A model generated the notes under the pieces. That model made no database searches, had not been told where the DNA came from, and saw nothing but the letters and a program-made list of their open reading frames with translations. A stretch of DNA of 7,523 nucleotides from an uncultured Bacillota bacterium (GTDB lineage: Bacteria; Bacillota; Clostridia; Peptostreptococcales; Anaerovoracaceae): NCBI GenBank assembly GCA_946408315.1, contig CAMJRV010000111.1, positions 1 to 7,523 on the forward strand, written 5' to 3'. A program made the position numbers and the translations under genes. Within the stretch, counting starts at the first letter, position 1. Each line of letters starts with the position of its first letter. Below, piece by piece: positions 1 through 6,558 of the stretch.

Positions 1-206
1 ATAAACCCCGGAAGGACCAGCCTGCCTCCCGCATCGATCACTTCCGGCCCAGTCATCGGATACCGCAGAATTTCTTCGTTCGTGCCGACCGCCGCGATCT
101 TCCCGTCCTTTATGGCAACCGCCTCTGCCCATGGCAAGCGCTCATCTACCGTATAGACCTTCGCATTCACGATCCTTTTCTCGTTCGTTGATTTGAAATC
201 GACCAT
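1..206 (-). CDS. Amidohydrolase family protein, N-terminal fragment (cut by window edge)
   Basis: This is the first 68 codons of a metal-dependent hydrolase of the amidohydrolase superfamily, probably the YtcJ-like (amidohydrolase 3) type. The start ATG (204-206) is preceded by GGGAGG about 8 bases upstream on the minus strand. The visible part is the small N-terminal beta-sandwich typical of these enzymes: a strand with VNAKVYTVDE (residues 13-22), then AIKDGKIAAVG (31-41), a short helix, and VIDAGGRLVLPGF (56-68). In the family, the PGF is followed almost at once by an HxH zinc-binding motif, which here falls just outside the window, so catalytic competence cannot be judged. Known members act on imides, amides, lactams or formamide-like substrates; the substrate here is unknown. 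It lies downstream of, and on the same strand as, a LuxR-type regulator that may control it. The family call is fairly sure; the subfamily is inference. Confidence 0.85.
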   Translation of the reverse strand, partial: MVDFKSTNEKRIVNAKVYTVDERLPWAEAVAIKDGKIAAVGTNEEILRYPMTGPEVIDAGGRLVLPGF

Positions 207-230
207 TCTCTTTTCCTCCCGCCGTGGCCC

Positions 231-272
231 TAAAATAAAAAAATAAGAGTATATGATGAAGTATACTCTTAT
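231..272 (-). terminator. AT-rich intrinsic terminator candidate after the LuxR-type gene
   Basis: A perfect 11-base-pair inverted repeat (243-253 with 262-272, loop of 8) is followed on the minus strand by TTTTTTATTTTA (242-231). Hairpin plus U-tract is the layout of a Rho-independent terminator for transcripts leaving the LuxR-type gene, 77 bases past its stop codon. The stem has only two G-C pairs, weaker than usual, so it may instead be a protein-binding palindrome or part of the amidohydrolase leader. The inner part contains AGTATA twice in direct orientation, 12 bases apart (248-253 and 260-265). Confidence 0.5.
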
Positions 273-308
273 CTGAAAATTTAAATATTGATCTAAATGA
301 TGATTCTC

Positions 309-349
309 AGTAGTATAAAAACGGAACTGCATCCGGATGGAATACTACT
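309..349. repeat. Inverted repeat spanning the LuxR-type stop codon, possible operator
   Basis: AGTAGTAT (309-316) and ATACTACT (342-349) are perfect 8-base inverted arms separated by 25 bases. Inside lies a second perfect palindrome, CATCCGGATG (330-339). The right arm runs up to the first base of the regulator's TAA stop (349-351 on the minus strand). There is no U-tract after it on either strand, so it does not look like a terminator. It could be a regulator-binding site upstream of the amidohydrolase or an mRNA 3'-end hairpin. The symmetry is directly visible; the role is inference. Confidence 0.45.
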
Positions 350-1113
350 TAAGTTCTATTTACTTGCAGAATTAGTTGGGCCCTGCTTCCGACATTCAGC
401 TTTGTAAAGATGTTATACACGTGCTTCTTTACCGTCGACGTGCTGATCATCAGGTGATTTCCGATCTCGTTGTTGGAAAGACCGTTTACGATCAGTTCGA
501 CGATTTCAACCTCCCGAATCGATAAATTATATTCCCGGATCAGCTTATACTTTTTATCGCTGATTGCGGACAGGATCATGGAATTGTGATCCAGCTTATA
601 CAGGATGTTTGTCAGGTGGTTCTTAAATTGGTCCAGAATAAACAGGTCCTTATTGCTCAAATCTCCATATTCCTTCGACCGGAACAGGGTCACAACCCCC
701 AGCAGATCGGCGTCCTTCACAAGGATCAGACCTCCCGCGTACGGTGAGTTCTGCGGTAATAAAAATTCCTGATAAAACTTGGTTTTCTTCCTTGTCCCCT
801 CTTCCAGGATATCTGTGTCCCGATAGGCCACCGATTTCATGTAGTGGAACGTGTTAAAAATATAATCCAGCTTATAGTAGCACTCATTATACTTTCTGAG
901 CACCTCTTCATCGAGATCGACAAATACGGATTTATTCATCTCGATCGCTTTGCTCTGCTTGTCGATATAGGTGAAGCTCGCATGGCTGAACGGGATCAGG
1001 GATCGGATCAGGTGCAGGAACTTTTCCTTTACGTAGGTAATGTCCTCAATAGAATAAAGTTCAAGCAGCATATCGTTAATCATGACCCATTCATTTTCTT
1101 TCAGATAATTCAT
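349..1113 (-). CDS. LuxR-family transcriptional regulator with GAF-like N-terminal domain
   Basis: A 254-residue DNA-binding regulator. The C-terminal 60 residues are a GerE/LuxR-type helix-turn-helix: LSIREVEIVELIVNG (197-211), NNEIGNHL (214-221), then the recognition-helix stretch STSTVKKHVYNIFTKLNV (224-241) and SRAQL (243-247), matching the conserved TVKxHxxNIxxKLxVxSR pattern. Residues about 10-175 resemble a GAF-like sensory fold, with the strands GGLILVKDADLLGVVTLFR (127-145) and a closing helix (153-173) typical of that domain. No response-regulator receiver domain is present, so control is probably by a small ligand or a partner rather than phosphorylation. The start is supported by AAGGAG (1120-1125) six bases upstream. 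It lies between ychF (70 bases upstream) and an amidohydrolase on the same strand, which is a plausible target. The ligand is unknown, and the GAF assignment is less certain than the helix-turn-helix. Confidence 0.9.
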   Translation of the reverse strand: MNYLKENEWVMINDMLLELYSIEDITYVKEKFLHLIRSLIPFSHASFTYIDKQSKAIEMNKSVFVDLDEEVLRKYNECYYKLDYIFNTFHYMKSVAYRDTDILEEGTRKKTKFYQEFLLPQNSPYAGGLILVKDADLLGVVTLFRSKEYGDLSNKDLFILDQFKNHLTNILYKLDHNSMILSAISDKKYKLIREYNLSIREVEIVELIVNGLSNNEIGNHLMISTSTVKKHVYNIFTKLNVGSRAQLILQVNRT

Positions 1114-1143
1114 TAGTAACTCCTTAATTACACGAATAAAAAT

Positions 1144-1172
1144 ATTCTAATAATTACAGCCTAATGTCTAAA
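1144..1172 (-). promoter_or_regulatory. Candidate sigma-A promoter for the LuxR-type gene
   Basis: On the minus strand, TTTAGA (1172-1167) and TAGAAT (1149-1144, five of six matches to TATAAT) are separated by 17 bases. This would start transcription near 1137 and give a short leader ahead of the AAGGAG site. The -35 box is a weak match. No terminator hairpin is visible between ychF and this site, so read-through from ychF is also possible. Confidence 0.3.
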
Positions 1173-1183
1173 AAGATCATTCC

Positions 1184-2278
1184 CTACACGTTGAACCGGA
1201 ACAGGATCACATCCCCGTCCTTGACTACATATTCCTTTCCTTCGGAACGGATCAGGCCCTTCTCCTTCGCGGTAGCCAGGTTGCCGCCGCACTGGATCAG
1301 ATCGTCATAGGCGATCGTCTCCGCCCTGATGAAGCCGCGCTCAAAATCCGTATGTATCCTGCCTGCGGCCTGGGGTGCTTTCATTCCCCGCCGGATGGTC
1401 CACGCCCGGACCTCCTGGGGTCCTGCCGTCAGGAAAGAGATCAGATCCAGCAGGTGGTAAGAAGCTTTGATCAGCTTGTCCAGACCAGATTCGGCAATTC
1501 CCAGTTCTTCAAGGAAAACGGCTTTTTCTTCATCGTCCAGCTCCGCAATCTCCGCTTCCAGCTTGGCGCAGATCACCACCACGTCGGAACCTTCCGTCGC
1601 CGCAAACTCGCGAACGGCGCCAACGTACTCGTTCTCCGCCCCGGAAGTCGCCTCCTCTTCGGAGACGTTGGCCGCATAGATGATGGGCTTAAAGGAAAGC
1701 AGATCCAAAGACCGGACAAGCTCCGCCTCTTCCCCGCTCAAATCCAGCGTTCTGGCAGAAAGGCCCTTCTCCAGTGTCTCCCTGATCGAAAGCAGAATGT
1801 CCAGCTCCGACTGAAGGGTCTTGTCCCCTTTCAGGTTTTTCTGTGTCTTCTGAAGTCTTCTCTCCAGTACCTCCAGATCTGAAAGGATCAGCTCCGTGTT
1901 GATGATCTCGATATCCGAAAGCGGGTCGATCTTGCCGTCCACATGGACGACGTTGGGATCGTCAAAGCACCGGACTACGTGAATAATAGCCGCCACCTCG
2001 CGAATATGCCCGAGAAATTTGTTTCCGAGCCCTTCTCCCTTGGACGCGCCCTTCACCAGCCCCGCGATATCGTAAAATTCAATGGACGTATAGACGGTCT
2101 TTTTAGAGTCATACATCTCATGCAGCACCTTGAGCCGTTCGTCGGGAACGGTGACGACGCCCACGTTGGGCTCGATCGTGCAGAAGGGATAGTTCGCCGC
2201 TTCCGCACCGGCCTTTGTTATCGCATTAAACAGCGTGCTCTTCCCTACGTTGGGGAGTCCGACAATTCCTAATTTCAT
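1184..2278 (-). CDS. ychF: Redox-regulated ATPase YchF (OLA1 family)
   Basis: A 364-residue soluble P-loop protein of the Obg/YchF family, which prefers ATP over GTP, binds ribosomes and is linked to stress responses and translation start selection. Visible motifs: G1 GLPNVGKST (7-15); the switch region [13 protein letters not shown] (28-40); G3 DIAG (70-73) followed by the glycine-rich [13 protein letters not shown] (77-89); the variant G4 NVSE (204-207) in place of NKxD, which is the family hallmark explaining ATP preference; and G5-like CAKLE (237-241). A helical hairpin lies between about 125 and 195, and a C-terminal TGS domain spans about 282-363, ending [10 protein letters not shown]. 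The length matches the usual 363-366. The start at MKLGIVG is chosen because AAAGGAG (2285-2291) lies six bases upstream; an in-frame ATG 19 codons earlier (2335) has no ribosome-binding site and would add a non-family extension. It follows lgt by 75 bases. Confidence 0.97.
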   Translation of the reverse strand: MKLGIVGLPNVGKSTLFNAITKAGAEAANYPFCTIEPNVGVVTVPDERLKVLHEMYDSKKTVYTSIEFYDIAGLVKGASKGEGLGNKFLGHIREVAAIIHVVRCFDDPNVVHVDGKIDPLSDIEIINTELILSDLEVLERRLQKTQKNLKGDKTLQSELDILLSIRETLEKGLSARTLDLSGEEAELVRSLDLLSFKPIIYAANVSEEEATSGAENEYVGAVREFAATEGSDVVVICAKLEAEIAELDDEEKAVFLEELGIAESGLDKLIKASYHLLDLISFLTAGPQEVRAWTIRRGMKAPQAAGRIHTDFERGFIRAETIAYDDLIQCGGNLATAKEKGLIRSEGKEYVVKDGDVILFRFNV

Positions 2279-2299
2279 AAAGTTCTCCTTTGAGTGCGC

Positions 2300-2318
2300 C
2301 TGCGGGAACATACCGCAG
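2300..2318. other. GC-rich hairpin in the lgt-ychF gap
   Basis: CTGCGG (2300-2305) and CCGCAG (2313-2318) form a perfect six-base-pair stem with a seven-base loop, in an otherwise AT-rich 75-base gap. Additional pairs are possible outside a one-base mismatch. It sits about nine bases upstream of the ychF ribosome-binding site in the transcript. No U-tract follows on either strand, so it is not an intrinsic terminator. It may affect ychF translation or mark an RNA-processing site; the role is unknown. Confidence 0.4.
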
Positions 2319-2353
2319 CCACACCTATTTTTCATAACTTAATTAAACATAGC

Positions 2354-3112
2354 TTAATAGAAAATTCTGTTCCGGTATCTGTTTTTCCTTCTCTGAAGGA
2401 TGTAAATGACGAGAAAGATCACAAATACGGAGGCGCTCAGCACTTGGGCCTGCTTCAGGGGTCCGATCATCAGGCTGTCCGTTCGGAGTCCCTCCACAAA
2501 AAAGCGTTCGATGGAATACAGGATTCCATATAGCAAAAAGGTTTGTCCCTCAAATTTCCGATTGTTATCAATAAAGATAAGAACAAAGAATAGAAGGAAA
2601 CACCAGATGGATTCATATAAAAACGTGGGATGTACCTTCTGTCCGTCTATCAGAATTCCCCAGGGCAGGTTGGTGGGACCTCCGTGGGCTTCCTGATTGA
2701 AATAGTTGCCCCAGCGCCCTATGGACTGTGCGATGGCGATGGACGGCGCCGCAAGGTCCAGAAGGTTCAGCGGCCTGATATCCCACAGCCGGCAAAGCAC
2801 CGCGGCGGTAAGAAAGCCCAGAATCAGCCCGCCATGGATCGCAAGCCCGCCGTTTCTGATATTGATAGCCCTATAAAAATCTCCCGCGTAATTCTCCCAA
2901 TCGAAGATGACATAATACAGCCGCGCCCCGATGACGCCCAGGGGAACACAGAGCAGAACAAAATCCAGAGACTTTTCGGAAGATATTTTGTGGATAGGCG
3001 CTCTCCTGTATAGGATAATTACCGCCAGAACCATGGCGGACGCAATAATCACTCCATACCACATGATATCCATCCCAAATATTTTAAATGCAACGGGGTT
3101 TGGCGTCGGCAT
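2354..3112 (-). CDS. lgt: Prolipoprotein diacylglyceryl transferase
   Basis: A 252-residue polytopic membrane enzyme that transfers diacylglycerol from phosphatidylglycerol to the lipobox cysteine of prelipoproteins, the first step of lipoprotein maturation. The family signature GRWGNYFNQEAHG is complete at 132-144. Conserved residues appear at a constant offset of about ten from the E. coli numbering: H93 in AIHGG (91-95), R133, N136, E141, G144, and HPTFLYES at 161-168. RFFVEGLRTDS (203-213) carries the equivalents of the late essential arginine and glutamate. Hydrophobic segments occur near 17-36, 50-68, 88-108, 118-131, 168-182, 191-201 and 222-240, followed by a basic C-terminal tail. 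The ATG is preceded by AAGGAGG with a 9-base spacer. The length suits compact Gram-positive versions. It is divergent from the exporter operon and is followed by ychF on the same strand. Confidence 0.97.
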   Translation of the reverse strand: MPTPNPVAFKIFGMDIMWYGVIIASAMVLAVIILYRRAPIHKISSEKSLDFVLLCVPLGVIGARLYYVIFDWENYAGDFYRAINIRNGGLAIHGGLILGFLTAAVLCRLWDIRPLNLLDLAAPSIAIAQSIGRWGNYFNQEAHGGPTNLPWGILIDGQKVHPTFLYESIWCFLLFFVLIFIDNNRKFEGQTFLLYGILYSIERFFVEGLRTDSLMIGPLKQAQVLSASVFVIFLVIYILQRRKNRYRNRIFY

Positions 3113-3165
3113 CGTATATTCCCTCCTTCGCGAGTTTTTTACATTCTTACTATACTACAGCGATT

Positions 3166-3195
3166 ATTATACACTATAAGTGCTTTCTTGCACAA
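3166..3195 (-). promoter_or_regulatory. Candidate promoter for lgt
   Basis: On the minus strand a perfect TATAAT (3171-3166) has TTGTGC (3195-3190) upstream with an 18-base spacer. Transcription would begin near 3159, giving a leader of about 47 bases before the lgt ATG. The -10 is strong and the -35 matches only at TTG. A second, weaker -10-like TATAGT lies about 15 bases downstream. Confidence 0.45.
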
Positions 3196-3275
3196 CATAT
3201 CTTCTATTTTTCCCGCAGGATGCGATTTCCATCGATCTTTTTAATAAAAACTTAAAGAACTTGGAAGACAATTTA

Positions 3276-3284
3276 TGGTATAAT
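3276..3284 (+). promoter_or_regulatory. Extended -10 promoter for the exporter operon
   Basis: TGGTATAAT is a perfect TGnTATAAT extended -10 element, which can work without a good -35 box; none is visible 16-18 bases upstream. The predicted start of transcription is near 3291, about 50 bases ahead of the adaptor ATG. A further TATAAT occurs at 3293-3298 without a matching -35. It is the only strong rightward promoter in the divergent gap and probably drives all three exporter genes. Confidence 0.6.
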
Positions 3285-3330
3285 TCGTTATATATAATAA
3301 TGTATGAATTTTATATAGCATTCAAATCAC

Positions 3331-3336
3331 AGGAGG
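3331..3336 (+). promoter_or_regulatory. Ribosome-binding site fixing the adaptor start
   Basis: AGGAGG ends five bases before the ATG at 3342. The same frame is open upstream to a GTG at 3180, but that start has no Shine-Dalgarno sequence and would lie upstream of the predicted promoter. The start at 3342 is therefore chosen, removing 54 codons. Confidence 0.85.
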
Positions 3337-3341
3337 TATTT

Positions 3342-4487
3342 ATGTTTCGGAAAAGAGTAAATGAGTCGGAAAAAGAGGGGGGAACCGCAGTTAAAGTCAA
3401 AAAGGTCAAAAAGCCGATGTCCAAAAAGAAGAAAAGGATCATCATCGCTTCGGCCGTTGTACTCGTCCTTGCCTGCCTGATCGTTATCCCGAGATTCCTT
3501 TCGGGCGGCGCGCCCGCTCTTCCCGTCACGACGGGAACCGTGGAAAAGATGGATATTGAACAGGCTGTTACGATAAAGGGAACGATCCAGGGCTCACAAA
3601 AGGCCGATGTGGCGTCGTCTCTGAACTATGAAATTGTTTCTATCCTGGTCCAGGAGGGCGATGTCGTCCGAAAGGATCAGGTGCTTGCGGTGCTCGATTC
3701 AGATAGCCTGCAGGATGATTACGAAAAAGCGGCGACTGCTCTGACGAGCTCTAAATTCAAATACGAGGCTTCTAAAACCCTCTACGAGGAGGGAGCCATT
3801 TCAAAAGAGGAATTTCTGAGAGCGCAGAGTCAATATGACAGCGACCGCATTACGCTGGATTCGTTCAATATTGCCGACAAGGTCAATATCAAGAGCCCCA
3901 TCGCAGGCACTGTCACGCGGGTCAACGTAAATATCGGACGCTATGCCAACGACACGGAAAACAAACAGCCCATGTTCGTCGTGGAAGATCTTCAGAATCT
4001 GAAGATGGACGTGAGGATCAGCGAATATGACATCAGCAAGATCCAGGTGGGTCAGAAAGTCACCATCACCGCGGAAGTCCTGGGCGGTGACAGCGTGAAC
4101 GGCGTCGTATCCAGAATCTCCCCCACAGGAGAGCTGAAGGACGCCACTTCAAAGGAAATGGTCATTCCCGTACAGATCGATGTGGAAAAAGGCAATTCCA
4201 AACTGATCGCAGGAGTCACCGCCAAGGCCAAGATCGAGATTCAAAAGAAGAACGGCGTTCTATCCGTGCCCATCGATGCAATTCTGGAAGATCCGACCAC
4301 CGGCGACAGCTATGTCATGCTGCTTTCCGGGACCGTATTGAAAAAGGTCCCCGTGGGACTGGGCATTGAAGGAGATTTCAATGTGGAAATCACCTCCGGC
4401 GACCTCAAGGCCAGCGACCAGGTCGTCCTGAACCCGACGTTTGATATGACCGACGGTATGACAGTCGCTCCCATGCCCGGAATGTAA
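3342..4487 (+). CDS. MacA/HlyD-type periplasmic adaptor (membrane-fusion) subunit of an ABC exporter
   Basis: A 381-residue adaptor that would cap or extend a MacB-type transporter on the outer face of the membrane. A very basic cytoplasmic N-terminus (residues 17-32, rich in KK) leads into one membrane segment (about 33-50), followed by an extracellular body. Family parts in order: first barrel-sandwich (lipoyl-like) half about 85-120, with VQEGDVVRKDQVLAVLD (103-119); a short alpha-hairpin about 121-180; second lipoyl half with KSPIAGTVTRVNVNIG (184-199); beta-barrel about 219-300; membrane-proximal domain about 303-375, with GVLSVPIDAI (305-314). There is no lipobox cysteine, so anchoring is by the membrane segment, as in Bacillus YknX. 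It is the first gene of a three-gene operon, with the ATPase starting 11 bases after its stop codon. Gram-positive relatives export or protect against peptides; the substrate here is unknown. Confidence 0.92.
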   Translation: MFRKRVNESEKEGGTAVKVKKVKKPMSKKKKRIIIASAVVLVLACLIVIPRFLSGGAPALPVTTGTVEKMDIEQAVTIKGTIQGSQKADVASSLNYEIVSILVQEGDVVRKDQVLAVLDSDSLQDDYEKAATALTSSKFKYEASKTLYEEGAISKEEFLRAQSQYDSDRITLDSFNIADKVNIKSPIAGTVTRVNVNIGRYANDTENKQPMFVVEDLQNLKMDVRISEYDISKIQVGQKVTITAEVLGGDSVNGVVSRISPTGELKDATSKEMVIPVQIDVEKGNSKLIAGVTAKAKIEIQKKNGVLSVPIDAILEDPTTGDSYVMLLSGTVLKKVPVGLGIEGDFNVEITSGDLKASDQVVLNPTFDMTDGMTVAPMPGM

Positions 4488-4498
4488 GGGAGGCGGCC

Positions 4499-5206
4499 AT
4501 GACACATGAAATTATAAAAATAGAAGGAATGACCAAGGTCTACGATACGGGTGAAATCCAGGTCGCGGCCTTGAATTCCATCGATCTGACGATACATAAG
4601 GGTGAGTTCATCTCCATCATGGGCGCTTCCGGTTCCGGTAAGTCGACCCTGATGAACATTTTGGGCTGTCTCGACCGGCCCACATCCGGCCATTACTATC
4701 TGGAAGGCGTCGATGTGATGGAAAAAAGCGACAATGAACTGTCTGCTGTCCGCAACAAAAAAATCGGCTTCGTCTTCCAGTCCTTTAACCTGATTTCCCG
4801 CACCAGCGCGCTGAAAAACGTGGAGCTTCCCATGATCTACGGAAAAATCGGCGCGGAGGAGCGAAAAGAAAGAGCCCTGGAGCTCTTGAAAAACGTGGGC
4901 CTTGCGGATCGCTCCCACCATATGCCCAATGAGCTGTCCGGCGGCCAGAAGCAGAGGGTTGCCATTGCAAGAGCACTGGCCAACAAGCCCCAGATCATCC
5001 TGGCGGATGAGCCCACCGGAAATCTCGACTCCCAGTCCTCAGTGGAAATTATGGAGATCTTTACCCAGCTGAACCGAAAGGAAGGCAACACGGTGATCAT
5101 CGTAACCCACGAGCGGGACATCGCCGAGTTCACGGACCGTATCATCACCTTCAAGGATGGAAATATCATCAGAGATGAATATACCCGGGAGGTGGGCCAA
5201 TGCTAG
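4499..5206 (+). CDS. MacB/LolD-type ABC transporter ATP-binding protein
   Basis: A 235-residue cytoplasmic ATPase that powers the FtsX-fold permease encoded next. All nucleotide-binding motifs are intact: Walker A GASGSGKST (42-50), Q-loop Q94 in FVFQSFNL (91-98), signature LSGGQ (146-150), Walker B IILADEP (167-172+) with catalytic E171, D-loop GNLD (174-177) and the switch histidine H204 in VTHE. The insertion YDTGEIQVAALNSIDL (15-30) after the first strand is typical of the MacB/LolD/FtsE group, also seen in YknY of Bacillus. The start has GGGAGG (4488-4493) five bases upstream, overlapping the end of the preceding stop codon region. The 3' end overlaps the permease start by 7 bases, indicating translational coupling. 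In Gram-negative MacB the ATPase and permease are fused; here they are separate. Confidence 0.96.
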   Translation: MTHEIIKIEGMTKVYDTGEIQVAALNSIDLTIHKGEFISIMGASGSGKSTLMNILGCLDRPTSGHYYLEGVDVMEKSDNELSAVRNKKIGFVFQSFNLISRTSALKNVELPMIYGKIGAEERKERALELLKNVGLADRSHHMPNELSGGQKQRVAIARALANKPQIILADEPTGNLDSQSSVEIMEIFTQLNRKEGNTVIIVTHERDIAEFTDRIITFKDGNIIRDEYTREVGQC

Positions 5207-6414
5207 TATTTGAAAACATCATGCTGGCGCTGACCGCCATCAAGAGCAATAAAATGCGTTCCTTCCTGACGATGCTTGGGATCATCATAGGCATCAGCTC
5301 CGTTATCGCAATCACTTCCATCGGCGACAGCGCAAAGGGCGTCGTCGGAAAAGAATTTGAATCCTTCGGAATGAATAATATGTACCTCTATCCCAACTGG
5401 GAGTTGACTCAGGACGGTGTGGAAGAGTCGGACCTGATCACACCGGAAGATATTGAAGCCCTAAAAGCTAGATTTCCGGAAGATATCCTCTATGCCGTTC
5501 CCAATGTCAGCGCGAACAGCGACACGAAGGTCGGACGGGTCGAGGGCAAGTTCAGCATGACCGGCGTAGGCGCCGACTATGGGAAGTTCAAGAAAAACCT
5601 TAGCATTCTGCATGGAAGAATGATCAACAAGAGTGATGTTGCAGGAGGCAAGGACACTATCGTCATCGAGAAAAAAGCGGCCATGAATTTATTCAACAAG
5701 GAAAATGCCGTAGGAGAAACGATCAGCGTGGTAATCAACGGTGAAATGAAGGATCTGACCGTCGTCGGCGTTTACGAAGTTCCCTCCAGCCTCTTTGACA
5801 GCATGTTTATGAGCCAGTCCTATTCCGCCTATGTGCCTTATCCGATCCTTGTGGTCGGGGATGGATCTGCCTGGGCCGTCGAACTGTATACCAACGAAAA
5901 GAAAGATCAGGCGGCCCTTGGAAATGAATTTGTGAAATACCTTTCCCGGATCAAGGACAAGGCGCCCAACTTCTATATTTTTGAATCGGCAGAGTCCCAG
6001 ATGACCACCATCAATAAGGTTCTGGGCACCCTGTCTCTGGCCATCGGAGCCATCGCCGCAATCTCCCTCGTGGTAGGCGGCATCGGCATCATGAACATCA
6101 TGCTCGTATCGGTGACCGAGCGGACCCGGGAAATCGGCATCCGAAAATCCCTGGGAGCGAGGACCAACGATATCCTCATGCAGTTCCTGATCGAATCCAT
6201 GATCATCTCGGCCATCGGAGGCGTGATCGGAACGACCCTGGGGGTCGCCATCGCAGCGGTCGGAATGAGCTTTGCGAAGATCGCCGTCGTCATCGACCCG
6301 AAGGTGATCGTCCTCGCGGTAGGCTTCTCCGCCATCGTCGGTATGTTCTTCGGACTGTATCCGGCAAGAAAAGCCGCCAAGCTGGACCCAATCGAGGCGC
6401 TGCGTTACGAGTAA
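5200..6414 (+). CDS. MacB/FtsX-type ABC transporter permease
   Basis: A 404-residue membrane subunit of the type VII ABC (mechanotransmission) class. Layout: a cytoplasmic amphipathic stretch (about 5-20), membrane helix 1 (22-42), a large extracytoplasmic MacB-PCD domain (about 43-270), then three helices at about 275-303, 327-354 and 364-387. Conserved family sequence is seen at GGIGIMNIMLVSVTERTREI (293-312), which continues with GIRKSLGA (313-320), and at the end, GLYPARKAAKLDPIEALRYE (385-404), the usual family C-terminus. GGGAGG (5187-5192) lies seven bases before the ATG, inside the ATPase gene, and the two genes overlap by 7 bases. With the adaptor and ATPase it should form a dimeric exporter that moves substrate outside the membrane. 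The stop codon is followed after one base by a large inverted repeat. The substrate cannot be read from sequence. Confidence 0.95.
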   Translation: MLVFENIMLALTAIKSNKMRSFLTMLGIIIGISSVIAITSIGDSAKGVVGKEFESFGMNNMYLYPNWELTQDGVEESDLITPEDIEALKARFPEDILYAVPNVSANSDTKVGRVEGKFSMTGVGADYGKFKKNLSILHGRMINKSDVAGGKDTIVIEKKAAMNLFNKENAVGETISVVINGEMKDLTVVGVYEVPSSLFDSMFMSQSYSAYVPYPILVVGDGSAWAVELYTNEKKDQAALGNEFVKYLSRIKDKAPNFYIFESAESQMTTINKVLGTLSLAIGAIAAISLVVGGIGIMNIMLVSVTERTREIGIRKSLGARTNDILMQFLIESMIISAIGGVIGTTLGVAIAAVGMSFAKIAVVIDPKVIVLAVGFSAIVGMFFGLYPARKAAKLDPIEALRYE

Positions 6415-6415
6415 C

Positions 6416-6506
6416 ACAAAGCGGTTTCCTCGAGGGGCGGTGCAGCGCGTCATAAAACCGGCCTTCGGCCGGAATGCGGTAACGCCCCCTTCGTAAACCG
6501 CTTTGT
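6416..6506. repeat. 91-base cruciform-like inverted-repeat element after the permease gene
   Basis: The ends are a perfect 12-base inverted repeat, ACAAAGCGGTTT (6416-6427) and AAACCGCTTTGT (6495-6506). Inside, after symmetric six-base internal loops, GGGGCG (6434-6439) pairs with CGCCCC (6483-6488). At the tip, CCGGCC (6458-6463) pairs with GGCCGG (6467-6472) around a TTC loop. The nested order gives one long interrupted stem on either strand. It starts one base after the permease stop and lacks a strong U-tract on its 3' side (only TTTTG at 6506-6510), so it is not a classic terminator. Alternatives are an mRNA 3'-protecting structure, the upstream half of a composite terminator, or a small dispersed intergenic repeat. 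No flanking target duplication is visible. Confidence 0.7.
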
Positions 6507-6512
6507 TTTGTC

Positions 6513-6552
6513 TAAAAAATCCTGCCAGGGGAATCCCTGGCAGGATTTTTTA
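6513..6552. terminator. Bidirectional Rho-independent terminator
   Basis: A perfect 18-base-pair stem (6513-6530 with 6535-6552) surrounds a GAAT loop. The GC-rich core CCTGCCAGGG/CCCTGGCAGG is flanked by A6 on the left and T6 on the right, so a U-tract follows the hairpin whichever strand is read. It lies between the rightward exporter operon and the leftward carbon-nitrogen hydrolase and should stop transcription from both. Confidence 0.95.
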
Positions 6553-6558
6553 ATAAAT

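Noticed and set aside
844..1116. Rightward open frame antisense to the LuxR-type gene
   Set aside because: It has no ribosome-binding site or recognisable domain, and it lies opposite a gene whose motifs are clear.
2279..2335. A 19-codon N-terminal extension of YchF beginning at an upstream in-frame ATG
   Set aside because: That ATG has no Shine-Dalgarno sequence and the extension is not family-like, whereas AAAGGAG sits six bases before the standard MKLGIVG start at 2278.
3180..3341. A 54-codon upstream extension of the adaptor from a GTG
   Set aside because: It has no ribosome-binding site, lies largely upstream of the predicted promoter and is AT-rich non-coding in character. AGGAGG at 3331-3336 fixes the start at 3342.
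5689..6453. 254-codon leftward open frame antisense to the permease
   Set aside because: It is rich in H, D and G as expected from the reverse of a membrane-protein gene, and it has no known domain; it is a shadow of the permease.
6416..6506. Integron attC site
   Set aside because: The size and palindromic form are suggestive, but the RYYYAAC and GTTRRRY core sites are absent at the ends and there is no integrase or cassette array.
6416..6506. Miniature inverted-repeat transposable element
   Set aside because: The terminal 12-base repeats fit, but no target-site duplication flanks them and no transposase is in view. It is kept only as an unclassified repeat.
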